Shown: positions 1 to 6,068 of the stretch, piece after piece
Layout: every line of letters starts with the position of its first letter
Position numbering within the stretch: position 1 is the first letter of the stretch
Assembly (NCBI RefSeq): GCF_002778275.1
Contig: NZ_NESG01000003.1
Location: forward strand, 310,001 to 374,000
Length of the DNA stretch: 64,000 bases
Source of the DNA: Limnohabitans sp. G3-2
Lineage (GTDB): Bacteria; Pseudomonadota; Gammaproteobacteria; Burkholderiales; Burkholderiaceae_C
Direction of reading: 5' to 3'
The notes under the pieces: model-generated
Told to the model about the DNA's origin: nothing
The model's database searches: none
What the model saw: only the letters and a program-made list of their open reading frames with translations
Translations under genes and position numbers: made by a program

Positions 1-352
1 CGATGATGCCGTTGTGCACCAAGGCCACCTTGCCTGGCTTGGCGTCTGCCGCGCCCGTGCCGTGGCTGAAGTGCGGGTGCGCGTTGTGCACGGCGGGCAC
101 GCCGTGTGTGGCCCAGCGGGTGTGGGCAATGCCGGTGCCGCCTTCGATGTGATCGGCGCTGACCTGGTCCATCAGCTCGGCCACCCGCGCGGTGCTGCGG
201 GCGCGCTGCAGGCCACCGGTGCCGCCGCTCAGGCTGGCCGCGTGAACGGCCACACCGCAGGAGTCATAACCCCGGTATTCGAGCCGTTGCAGGCCCTGCA
301 CGAGGATGGGAACGATGTTGCGGGAAGAAACTGCGCCGACGATGCCACACAT
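1..352 (-). CDS. glmS: Glutamine-fructose-6-phosphate aminotransferase, N-terminal part (window edge)
   Basis: GlmS makes glucosamine-6-phosphate from fructose-6-phosphate and glutamine, the first step towards UDP-GlcNAc. Translating the minus strand from 352 gives [12 protein letters not shown], then [13 protein letters not shown] and HTRWATHG. These are the hallmarks of the N-terminal glutaminase (Ntn hydrolase) domain, with Cys2 as the nucleophile exposed after removal of Met1. An AAGGAG Shine-Dalgarno sits just upstream of the ATG. Only about 117 residues are present because the gene runs off the left edge. It is divergent from the Lrp-type regulator, and glmU, a later enzyme of the same pathway, lies about 1.2 kb away. 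Identity is secure; the isomerase domains cannot be checked. Confidence 0.95.
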   Translation of the reverse strand, partial: MCGIVGAVSSRNIVPILVQGLQRLEYRGYDSCGVAVHAASLSGGTGGLQRARSTARVAELMDQVSADHIEGGTGIAHTRWATHGVPAVHNAHPHFSHGTGAADAKPGKVALVHNGII

Positions 353-489
353 GAGGGGCTCCTTCAAAGGGGGAATGGCGACGATGGTAGGCAAGCCACC
401 AAAAAATATCCGATCAATTTTTTATTTATTGTGGTTTTTTATTTCACAAACCATGCATTGTGGAATTTAATTTCATTAAAATCTGTTTT
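353..489. promoter_or_regulatory. AT-rich divergent promoter region with TTGTG/CACAA repeats
   Basis: This intergenic region between glmS and the Lrp-type gene is strikingly AT-rich compared with the surrounding coding DNA. It contains TTGTG at 429-433, CACAA at 445-449 and TTGTG at 458-462. These form two overlapping inverted repeats with 11- and 8-base spacers. Lrp/AsnC regulators often control their own promoter through repeated partly palindromic sites, so these are candidate operators. That assignment is inference. A TAAAAT at about 477-482 could be a -10 element, but I see no convincing -35. Confidence 0.4.
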
Positions 490-987
490 ATGGAATCCAA
501 TGAACTCGACGCCATCGACCTGCAGCTGCTGGACAGCCTGCAGCGCGACGCCAGCCTGAGCAATGTGGCGCTGGCCGAGAAAGTCAATGTCTCCCCCCCC
601 ACCTGCCTGCGCCGCGTCAAGCGCCTGGTGGAAGGCGGCTGGGTGGAGCGGCAGGTGGCCGTGCTCAGCAACGACCGACTCGCCGCCACGCTGGGGCATG
701 GGATCACCGCCCTGGTTGAGGTGTCACTCGACCAACAAGGCAGCGAACACCTGGACGCCTTTGAAGCCCGCGCTGTGGCCAATGACGCGGTGCAACAGTG
801 TTGGCGCGTCTCGCCTGGGCCGGACTTCATGCTGGTGGTGCAGACGCGCGATATGCCGCACTACTTGGCCCTCAGCCAAACCTTGTTCACGCAGGATGCC
901 AATGTCCGCAATGTCAAAGCCTTCTTTGCAACCAAGCGGGCCAAGTTCACGACGACTTGGCCTGTGCTGAAACTGGCTGCGGTCTGA
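490..987 (+). CDS. Lrp/AsnC family transcriptional regulator
   Basis: A 165-residue protein of normal Lrp/AsnC length. Residues about 8-55 form the winged helix-turn-helix (IDLQLLDSLQRDAS, then SPPTCLRRVKRL). The rest is the ligand-binding RAM/AsnC domain, with SGPDF-like SPGPDFMLVV near residue 110. The frame stays open upstream to a GTG at 460, but the ATG at 490 gives the canonical family N-terminus and is preferred. No Shine-Dalgarno is visible before it, so a very short or leaderless transcript is possible. It is divergent from glmS and faces glmU across a REP array. The effector and targets cannot be read from the sequence; the neighbouring amino-sugar genes are possible but unproven targets. 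Confidence 0.88.
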   Translation: MESNELDAIDLQLLDSLQRDASLSNVALAEKVNVSPPTCLRRVKRLVEGGWVERQVAVLSNDRLAATLGHGITALVEVSLDQQGSEHLDAFEARAVANDAVQQCWRVSPGPDFMLVVQTRDMPHYLALSQTLFTQDANVRNVKAFFATKRAKFTTTWPVLKLAAV

Positions 988-1052
988 GTCCCCCAACAGG
1001 CCTTGGTGGGCGCGTGCGTCAGTGCGCGAATTTCAGCCGGGGCCACAGCGGG

Positions 1053-1573
1053 CATTCGGCCGCGGGGGCGGCCTCCCACGAAGACCGAGCACGGCGCTCA
1101 TTCGGCCGCGGGGGCGGCCTCCCACAAAAAAGCGCCCTGGGGGATAAGGCCACGCCTGTGGGAGCGAGCCCCTGCTCGCGAATGCATGCTGCGAATGCCA
1201 GCCTCGAATGCAAGCAGCAGTAGGCCAAGCCTTCGGCGGCAGGGGCGGCCTCCCACAAAACCCGGGCACAGCGGGCATTCGGCCGCGGGGGCGGCCTCCC
1301 ACAAAAAAGCGCCCTGGGGGATAAGGCCACTCCTGTGGGAGCGAGCCCCTGCTCGCGAATGCATGCTGCGAATGCCAGCCTCGAATGCAAGCAGCAGCAG
1401 GTCAAGCCTTCGGCCGCGGGGGCGGCCTCCTACAAAGTCGGAGCCACAGGACACATTCGGCCGCGGGGGCGGCCTCCCACAAAACCCGGGCACGGCGCTC
1501 ATTCGGCCGCGGGGGCGGCCTCCCACAAAACCCGGGCACAGCGGGCATTCGGCCGCGGGGGCGGGCTCCCACA
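1053..1573. repeat. REP-like palindrome array (two families) with a 177-bp tandem duplication
   Basis: This gene-free stretch between two convergent genes is filled with short GC-rich palindromes of about 28 bp. Family A has the stem GGCCGC/GCGGCC between ends CATTCG and TCCCACA. Copies start near 1053, 1099, 1231 (degenerate), 1276, 1408, 1454, 1500 and 1546. Family B has the stem GCGAGC/GCTCGC and the same outer ends, with copies at 1157-1184 and 1334-1361. A unit holding one A, one B and a linker is duplicated: GCGCCCTGG recurs at 1132 and 1309, giving a 177-bp period. The hairpin at 1546-1573 lies just beyond the glmU stop and may end its transcript. The layout resembles bacterial REP/BIME elements; no transposase is nearby. 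Confidence 0.85.
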
Positions 1574-1592
1574 TATTCTGGGGCGGGGTTGC

Positions 1593-2996
1593 TTATTTTT
1601 TCTTTTGTGGCCGCGCCCAGTTGGCGATGCTGACCTGCTTGCCGCGGGCCACGCTGAGCGCGCCCGGTTCGGTGCTCTTGGTGATGGTGGAGCCGCCGCC
1701 CACGGTGCCGCCTGCGCCAATCGTCACCGGGGCCACCAGCACGCAGTTGCTGCCAATGTGCACGTCGGACTCGATCACGGTGCGGTGCTTGTTGGCCCCG
1801 TCGTAGTTGGCGGTGATGCTGCCAGCCCCATAGTTCACGCGCTCGCCCACGGTGGCGTCGCCCAGATACGCCAAGTGGTTGGCCTTGGCCCCTTGGGCCA
1901 TCGTGGCATTTTTCACTTCGACAAAGTTGCCGATGTGCACTTCGGCCCCCAGCTGTGCGCCGGGGCGCAGACGGGCAAAAGGCCCGATCAGGGCGCCCTC
2001 GCCCACCGACACGCCGAGTTTTTCACCGTCGATGTGGGTGAAGGGGTGGACCACTGCACCCGCAGCGATAGTGCAGTTGGCGATGACGCAGTTGGCGCCG
2101 ATCTTCACGCCTTCGCCCAATGACACGCGGCCTTCAAAAATGCAGTTCACATCGATCTCGACGTCTTGCGCGCCATCGAGCTGGCCACGCAGATCAAAGC
2201 GTGCGGGGTCTTTCAGGCGCACGCCTTGTTCCATCAGGTGATGCGCCTGGCGCAACTGGTGCGCACGCTCCAACTCGGCCAGTTGCACCGGGCTGTTGAT
2301 GCCCGCCACTTGCAGTGCGTCGGAGATTTTGTGTGCCACCACGGGCACGCCGTCGGCGACGGCCAACTTGACCACATCGGTCAGGTAGTACTCGCCCTGG
2401 GCGTTTTGGTTGTCAATGCGACTTAGCCAAACTTTGAGCTGTTTGGCGGGCACGGCCATAATGCCGCTGTACACCTCTTGGATCTGGCGCTGCGCCGGGC
2501 TCGCGTCTTTGTGTTCGACGATGGCTTGCACCTGCTCGCCTTGGCGCACGATGCGGCCATAACCCGTTGGGTCGGCCAAGTCGATGGTCAGCAGCGCCAG
2601 CTGCTGGCCGCCACACTGGGCGATCAAGGCTTGCAGCGTGTCAGGCTGGGTCAAAGGCACATCACCCGACAAAATCACCACCACGCCATCGTCGGCCAAT
2701 GCGGGCACGGCCTGCTGCACGGCGTGCCCTGTGCCCAGCTGCGGCTCTTGGCGCACACATTGCACCGCCAAAGCCTGGCCGGGGGCCAGCAGCAGCGGCT
2801 CCACCTGTTCAGCCCCGTGTCCGGTGATGACCACGGCCGAGCGTGCATTCAAGCGAGCCGCCGTGTTCAGCACATGCTGAACCAAGGGCACGCCGGCCAA
2901 GCGCTGCAAAACTTTGGGCAAGCGGCTTTTCATGCGGGTGCCTTTGCCAGCGGCCATCACGACGACATCGACAGGAATCGGGGCATTCAGACTCAT
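1593..2996 (-). CDS. glmU: Bifunctional UDP-N-acetylglucosamine pyrophosphorylase / glucosamine-1-phosphate N-acetyltransferase
   Basis: GlmU carries out the last two steps of UDP-GlcNAc synthesis, feeding peptidoglycan and lipopolysaccharide in the cytoplasm. At 467 residues it has the usual length. The N-terminal nucleotidyltransferase domain shows the VVMAAGKGTRMKSRLPK signature (residues about 12-28), GTGHAVQQA and a YYLTDVV segment. From about residue 265 a left-handed beta-helix hexapeptide-repeat domain follows, ending with NYDGANKHRT and GAGGTVGGGSTI as in GlmU acetyltransferases. The ATG at 2996 gives the expected N-terminus. It is convergent with the Lrp-type gene and separated from it by the REP array. 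Nothing appears broken. Confidence 0.96.
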   Translation of the reverse strand: MSLNAPIPVDVVVMAAGKGTRMKSRLPKVLQRLAGVPLVQHVLNTAARLNARSAVVITGHGAEQVEPLLLAPGQALAVQCVRQEPQLGTGHAVQQAVPALADDGVVVILSGDVPLTQPDTLQALIAQCGGQQLALLTIDLADPTGYGRIVRQGEQVQAIVEHKDASPAQRQIQEVYSGIMAVPAKQLKVWLSRIDNQNAQGEYYLTDVVKLAVADGVPVVAHKISDALQVAGINSPVQLAELERAHQLRQAHHLMEQGVRLKDPARFDLRGQLDGAQDVEIDVNCIFEGRVSLGEGVKIGANCVIANCTIAAGAVVHPFTHIDGEKLGVSVGEGALIGPFARLRPGAQLGAEVHIGNFVEVKNATMAQGAKANHLAYLGDATVGERVNYGAGSITANYDGANKHRTVIESDVHIGSNCVLVAPVTIGAGGTVGGGSTITKSTEPGALSVARGKQVSIANWARPQKKK

Positions 2997-3315
2997 GGTT
3001 CTCTTTCTTTCGCTGTCCCAAGTTCGGTGCAGCGCTCAAGCCTGAATTATCACCAGACTCCGTCCATCCGAGCGCAGGCGATGGGCGGGGTCTGCGGGAG
3101 GATTTGGCAAACGGTAGAGAATGGAGCGCTTGTGGCTTGGCTTGGCCACCACCCCAACCCCGGACCGGGGCTTGAAGACCGAACTTGACGGACACTGGCA
3201 TGCCACCCACCTTGGGGACCTTCTTCTTGTTTGCACGCACCATGCTTTTGGCGAACTGTGGCTGCGGGGGCGCCACGTTGAACCCGTGCCGCCGGCTTTG
3301 GATGGGCTGCCGTTG
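2997..3315. other. Intergenic region between glmU and the DUF6279 lipoprotein gene
   Basis: This 319-base divergent spacer must hold the glmU promoter (minus strand) and that of the lipoprotein gene. CCCCGGACCGGGG near 3160-3175 is a short perfect palindrome. The lipoprotein reading frame stays open back to an ATG at 3121, adding 65 residues without signal-peptide character. I treat that extension as non-coding. A separate 38-codon frame at 3200-3316 is listed on its own. Confidence 0.6.
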
Positions 3316-3316
3316 A
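3200..3316 (+). CDS. Possible small Cys-rich peptide overlapping the lipoprotein start
   Basis: This is a 38-codon frame from ATG 3200 to TGA 3314-3316. It has a short hydrophobic stretch (FFLFARTMLLANC) followed by a cysteine-rich end with five Cys in total. Its stop overlaps the lipoprotein start in a TGATG arrangement, which could give translational coupling. There is no good Shine-Dalgarno, and I recognise no family. It may be chance in GC-rich DNA, and support is weak. Confidence 0.2.
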   Translation: MPPTLGTFFLFARTMLLANCGCGGATLNPCRRLWMGCR

Positions 3317-4170
3317 TGCGCGCTTGTCTGACACTTCTGGCACTCCTGCTGTTGCAAGGCTGCAGCGCCATCAAGCTGGGATACCAGCAACTGCCCACCT
3401 TGTCTTATTGGTGGCTGGACAGCACGGTGTCATTCAACACCACCCAAACTGCGGCGACCAAACAGGCGCTCGAGCACCTGCACCAATGGCACCGCAGTGA
3501 AGAGTTGCCTGCGTATGCGGATCTGCTGCAACGCGTTCAGGCTTTGTCTGCGGGACCGGTTCAGACCGAACAGGTCTGCCGGGTCTGGGCGGATGTACAA
3601 ATTCGACTGGACGTGCTGATGCGCGAGGCCGTGGTGCAGGCCGCCCCCGTTGCCATGGCGCTGGGGCCTCAGCAACTGAGCCACATGGCACGCCGTTGGG
3701 AGAGCCAAAACGAAGACTGGGAAAAAGAATGGCTGCAGGGAAGCGCCAGCGATCGGCTAGAGCGCCGTCTGGACAAAACACTCGAGCGTTACCGCTCTTT
3801 TTATGGCGAGTTGACGCCTGCCCAAATCGTTTTGGTCAAGACGCAATTGGCGCAGTCCCCCTGGACCGCCGAGTGGGGCAGGCGAGACCGCCAGCGCAGG
3901 CAACAAGATTTGCTGTCCACCTTGCAGGGCATCGGCCAAAACAAACTGTCGCAGACCGAAACAGAAGCGCAACTTTGGGGGGTTTGGCAACGCTGGCTCA
4001 AGCCGCCTGACGCGGCTCAGCGCGCGGTGGTGCAAAGCTTGTCGCAACGCGCGTGCGAGAACTTGGCCCAACTGCACAACTCGGCTTCAGCCGAGCAGCG
4101 GCAACAGGCCATTCGCCGCTTGCGGGCTTACGAAAGAGACATCAAAGACTTGGTCAAACCGAGACCCTGA
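3316..4170 (+). CDS. DUF6279 family lipoprotein
   Basis: The ATG at 3316 gives a textbook lipoprotein signal: MRACLTLLALLLLQGC, with a lipobox LLQGC and Cys16 as the lipidated residue. The mature part is helical and charged. It carries the family pattern of a YWWLD segment near the N-terminus, then LHQWHRSEELPAYADLLQR and RYRSFYGELTPAQ. The length is 284 residues. The role of DUF6279 lipoproteins is not known to me; envelope location is inferred from the signal. The longer frame from 3121 is rejected because it would bury the signal peptide. A hairpin followed by a T-run begins inside the last codons and probably terminates the message. Confidence 0.85.
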   Translation: MRACLTLLALLLLQGCSAIKLGYQQLPTLSYWWLDSTVSFNTTQTAATKQALEHLHQWHRSEELPAYADLLQRVQALSAGPVQTEQVCRVWADVQIRLDVLMREAVVQAAPVAMALGPQQLSHMARRWESQNEDWEKEWLQGSASDRLERRLDKTLERYRSFYGELTPAQIVLVKTQLAQSPWTAEWGRRDRQRRQQDLLSTLQGIGQNKLSQTETEAQLWGVWQRWLKPPDAAQRAVVQSLSQRACENLAQLHNSASAEQRQQAIRRLRAYERDIKDLVKPRP

Positions 4171-4194
4171 AGAGGGTCCTCTTCGTGTTTTTTT
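4162..4194 (+). terminator. Rho-independent terminator of the DUF6279 lipoprotein gene
   Basis: GACCC and GGGTC pair around a short loop that includes the stop codon. A T-rich tract (GTTTTTTT) follows at 4187-4194. It overlaps the end of the coding sequence, which is unusual but workable. Confidence 0.6.
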
Positions 4195-4195
4195 G

Positions 4196-4223
4196 TTGCG
4201 TTGCAGCAAAAAACACGTACAAT
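4196..4223 (+). promoter_or_regulatory. Candidate sigma-70 promoter of a small RNA
   Basis: TTGCGT at 4196-4201 and TACAAT at 4218-4223 are separated by 16 bases, close to the sigma-70 ideal. The pair lies directly after one terminator and about 65 bases before another, which suggests an independent short transcript. Confidence 0.4.
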
Positions 4224-4228
4224 TGCGA

Positions 4229-4319
4229 ACAAGCGTGCTTTTTTGCATGCACCCTTTGTCTCCTCCACCCTCTGAAAAGGTGGATTTGCCCCAAGTCGCA
4301 AGACTTGGGGCATTTTTTT
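4229..4319 (+). ncRNA. Candidate small RNA of about 90 nt
   Basis: The stretch between the candidate promoter and the T-run could be a free-standing transcript. It starts with a U-rich segment (GCTTTTTTGC), then a small hairpin (TCCACC/GGTGGA, about 4264-4283). It ends in a near-perfect Rho-independent terminator: GCCCCAAGTC at 4288-4297, loop GCAA, GACTTGGGGC at 4302-4311, then A and seven T. No sensible peptide is encoded. An alternative is an attenuator in the ilvA leader, but I see no leader peptide rich in Ile, Val or Leu codons. I cannot match it to a known RNA family. Confidence 0.45.
4288..4319 (+). terminator. Strong intrinsic terminator upstream of ilvA
   Basis: A perfect 10-bp stem with a GCAA tetraloop followed by ATTTTTTT. 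It ends whatever is transcribed from 4170-4290 and insulates ilvA, which starts at 4428. Confidence 0.8.
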
Positions 4320-4427
4320 GCCTGAATTTGTGCCGACTTGGCCCACGGCAGAGTGACCCCGCAGCGCTGCGCTCGCACGCTATGATCAAAAGCTTCACCC
4401 CCTGCACCGACCCCTGTCACCGCTCAC

Positions 4428-5975
4428 ATGACCTCTTTTCACCTCAAACCCGCTGACTACCTGATCAAAATCTTGAATGCCAAGGTTTATGACGTGGCGA
4501 CCGAATCGGAACTGGAAACGGCCAAGAATTTGTCTCAGCGCCTGGGCAACCAGGTGCTTTTGAAGCGTGAAGACCAGCAACCCGTGCACAGTTTCAAGCT
4601 GCGCGGCGCTTACAACAAGATGGCCCACCTCACCGCCGAGCAACTGAAAAAAGGCGTCATCTGCGCCTCTGCCGGCAACCACGCGCAAGGCGTGGCCCTG
4701 AGCGCCAGCCGACTGGGCACGCGCGCCATCATCGTCATGCCCACCACCACCCCCCAGGTCAAGATTGACGCGGTCAAGGGCTTTGGTGGCGATGTGGTGT
4801 TGTTTGGCGACAGCTATTCGGACGCCTACAACCACGCCCTGACCTTGCAAAAAAAGCAAGGGCTGACTTTTGTTCACCCTTTTGACGACCCTGATGTCAT
4901 CGCAGGCCAAGGCACCATCGCCATGGAAATGCTGAGCCAGCACCAAGGCCGGCTCGATGCGGTGTTCGTGGCCATTGGCGGAGGCGGCTTGATCAGCGGC
5001 GTGGCCAACTACATCAAAGCCGTGCGCCCAGACGTGAAGGTGATCGGCGTGCAAATGAACGACTCGAACGCCATGATGCAGTCGGTCGCCGCCAAGAAAC
5101 GCCTGACGCTGACCGATGTGGGTTTGTTTTCAGACGGCACAGCCGTGAAACTGGTGGGCGAAGAAACCTTCCGCGTGGCCAGCAATTTGGTGGACGAGTA
5201 CATGACGGTGGACACCGATGCGGTGTGCGCAGCCATCAAAGACGTGTTCGTGGACACGCGCTCGATCGTGGAGCCTGCAGGCGCCCTGGCCGTTGCCGCC
5301 ATCAAACAGTACGTGGCCAAGCACAAGACCAAAGGCCAGACCTATGCGGCCATTTTGTGCGGCGCCAACATGAACTTTGACCGCCTGCGCTTTGTGGCCG
5401 AGCGTGCTGACGTGGGCGAAGAAAAAGAAGCCCTGTTTGCCGTCACCATCCCCGAAGAGCGCGGCAGCTTCAAGCGCTTTTTAGAGCTGATCGGCAACCT
5501 GCCCGGTGGGCCGCGCAATGTGACCGAATTCAATTACCGCATGAGCGACTCGAACAAAGCCCATGTGTTTTTGGGCCTGAGCACGCACGGCAAGGGCGAG
5601 AGCTCCAAGATCGCGGCCACCTTCAACAAGCAAAAGTTCAAGGCGATTGACCTGACGCACGACGAACTGGCCAAAGAACACATCCGCCACATGGTGGGAG
5701 GGCACTCGGCGCTGTCGCAAGACGAACGCCTGTTGCGCTTTGAGTTCCCCGAGCGCCCAGGCGCCTTGCTGAAATTTTTGAGCCTCATGCGCCCGGGCTG
5801 GAACATCAGCCTGTTCCATTACCGCAACCAAGGCGCCGACTACGGCCGCATTCTGGTCGGCATCCAAGTGCCGCCCAAGGACGACAAAGCGTTTGAGAAA
5901 TTCCTCAAGACGCTGGGTTATCCGTATGCGGAAGAGACGGACAACCCGGTTTATCGCTTGTTTTTGCGGGCATAA
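4428..5975 (+). CDS. ilvA: Threonine ammonia-lyase (biosynthetic threonine dehydratase)
   Basis: IlvA deaminates L-threonine to 2-oxobutanoate, the committed step of isoleucine synthesis. At 515 residues it matches the long biosynthetic form. The catalytic domain has the PLP lysine Lys57 in HSFKLRGAYNKM, the substrate loop SAGNHAQGVA, and the phosphate-binding GGGG in FVAIGGGGLISG. The C-terminal third holds two ACT-like regulatory domains (AVTIPEERGSFKRFLELI and FEFPERPGALLKFLSLM), which normally mediate isoleucine and valine feedback. TATGAT at 4381-4386 is a possible -10 element. A bidirectional terminator follows the stop. Confidence 0.96.
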   Translation: MTSFHLKPADYLIKILNAKVYDVATESELETAKNLSQRLGNQVLLKREDQQPVHSFKLRGAYNKMAHLTAEQLKKGVICASAGNHAQGVALSASRLGTRAIIVMPTTTPQVKIDAVKGFGGDVVLFGDSYSDAYNHALTLQKKQGLTFVHPFDDPDVIAGQGTIAMEMLSQHQGRLDAVFVAIGGGGLISGVANYIKAVRPDVKVIGVQMNDSNAMMQSVAAKKRLTLTDVGLFSDGTAVKLVGEETFRVASNLVDEYMTVDTDAVCAAIKDVFVDTRSIVEPAGALAVAAIKQYVAKHKTKGQTYAAILCGANMNFDRLRFVAERADVGEEKEALFAVTIPEERGSFKRFLELIGNLPGGPRNVTEFNYRMSDSNKAHVFLGLSTHGKGESSKIAATFNKQKFKAIDLTHDELAKEHIRHMVGGHSALSQDERLLRFEFPERPGALLKFLSLMRPGWNISLFHYRNQGADYGRILVGIQVPPKDDKAFEKFLKTLGYPYAEETDNPVYRLFLRA

Positions 5976-5980
5976 AAAAA

Positions 5981-6006
5981 GGCCATCTTTCGATGGCCAT
6001 TTTTTT
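5981..6006. terminator. Bidirectional intrinsic terminator between ilvA and the convergent lipoprotein gene
   Basis: GGCCATC at 5981-5987 and GATGGCC at 5992-5998 flank a TTTC loop. There are seven A before the stem and seven T after it, so it can work in both directions. A second, bulged stem (ACAACCACACA / TGTGGTGGTTGT) at 6028-6060 lies closer to the minus-strand gene and may add to its termination. Confidence 0.85.
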
Positions 6007-6068
6007 AGACTAATCAATAGGCAATCAACAACCACACACCTGTTGAAATGTGGTGGTTGTCAATTTAA

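Noticed and set aside
1003..1806. 267-codon frame rich in Arg/Gly/Pro repeats
   Set aside because: It is translation of the REP array; residues simply repeat with the palindromes.
3121..3315. 65-residue N-terminal extension of the DUF6279 lipoprotein
   Set aside because: It would place the signal peptide internally; the lipobox at normal distance supports ATG 3316.
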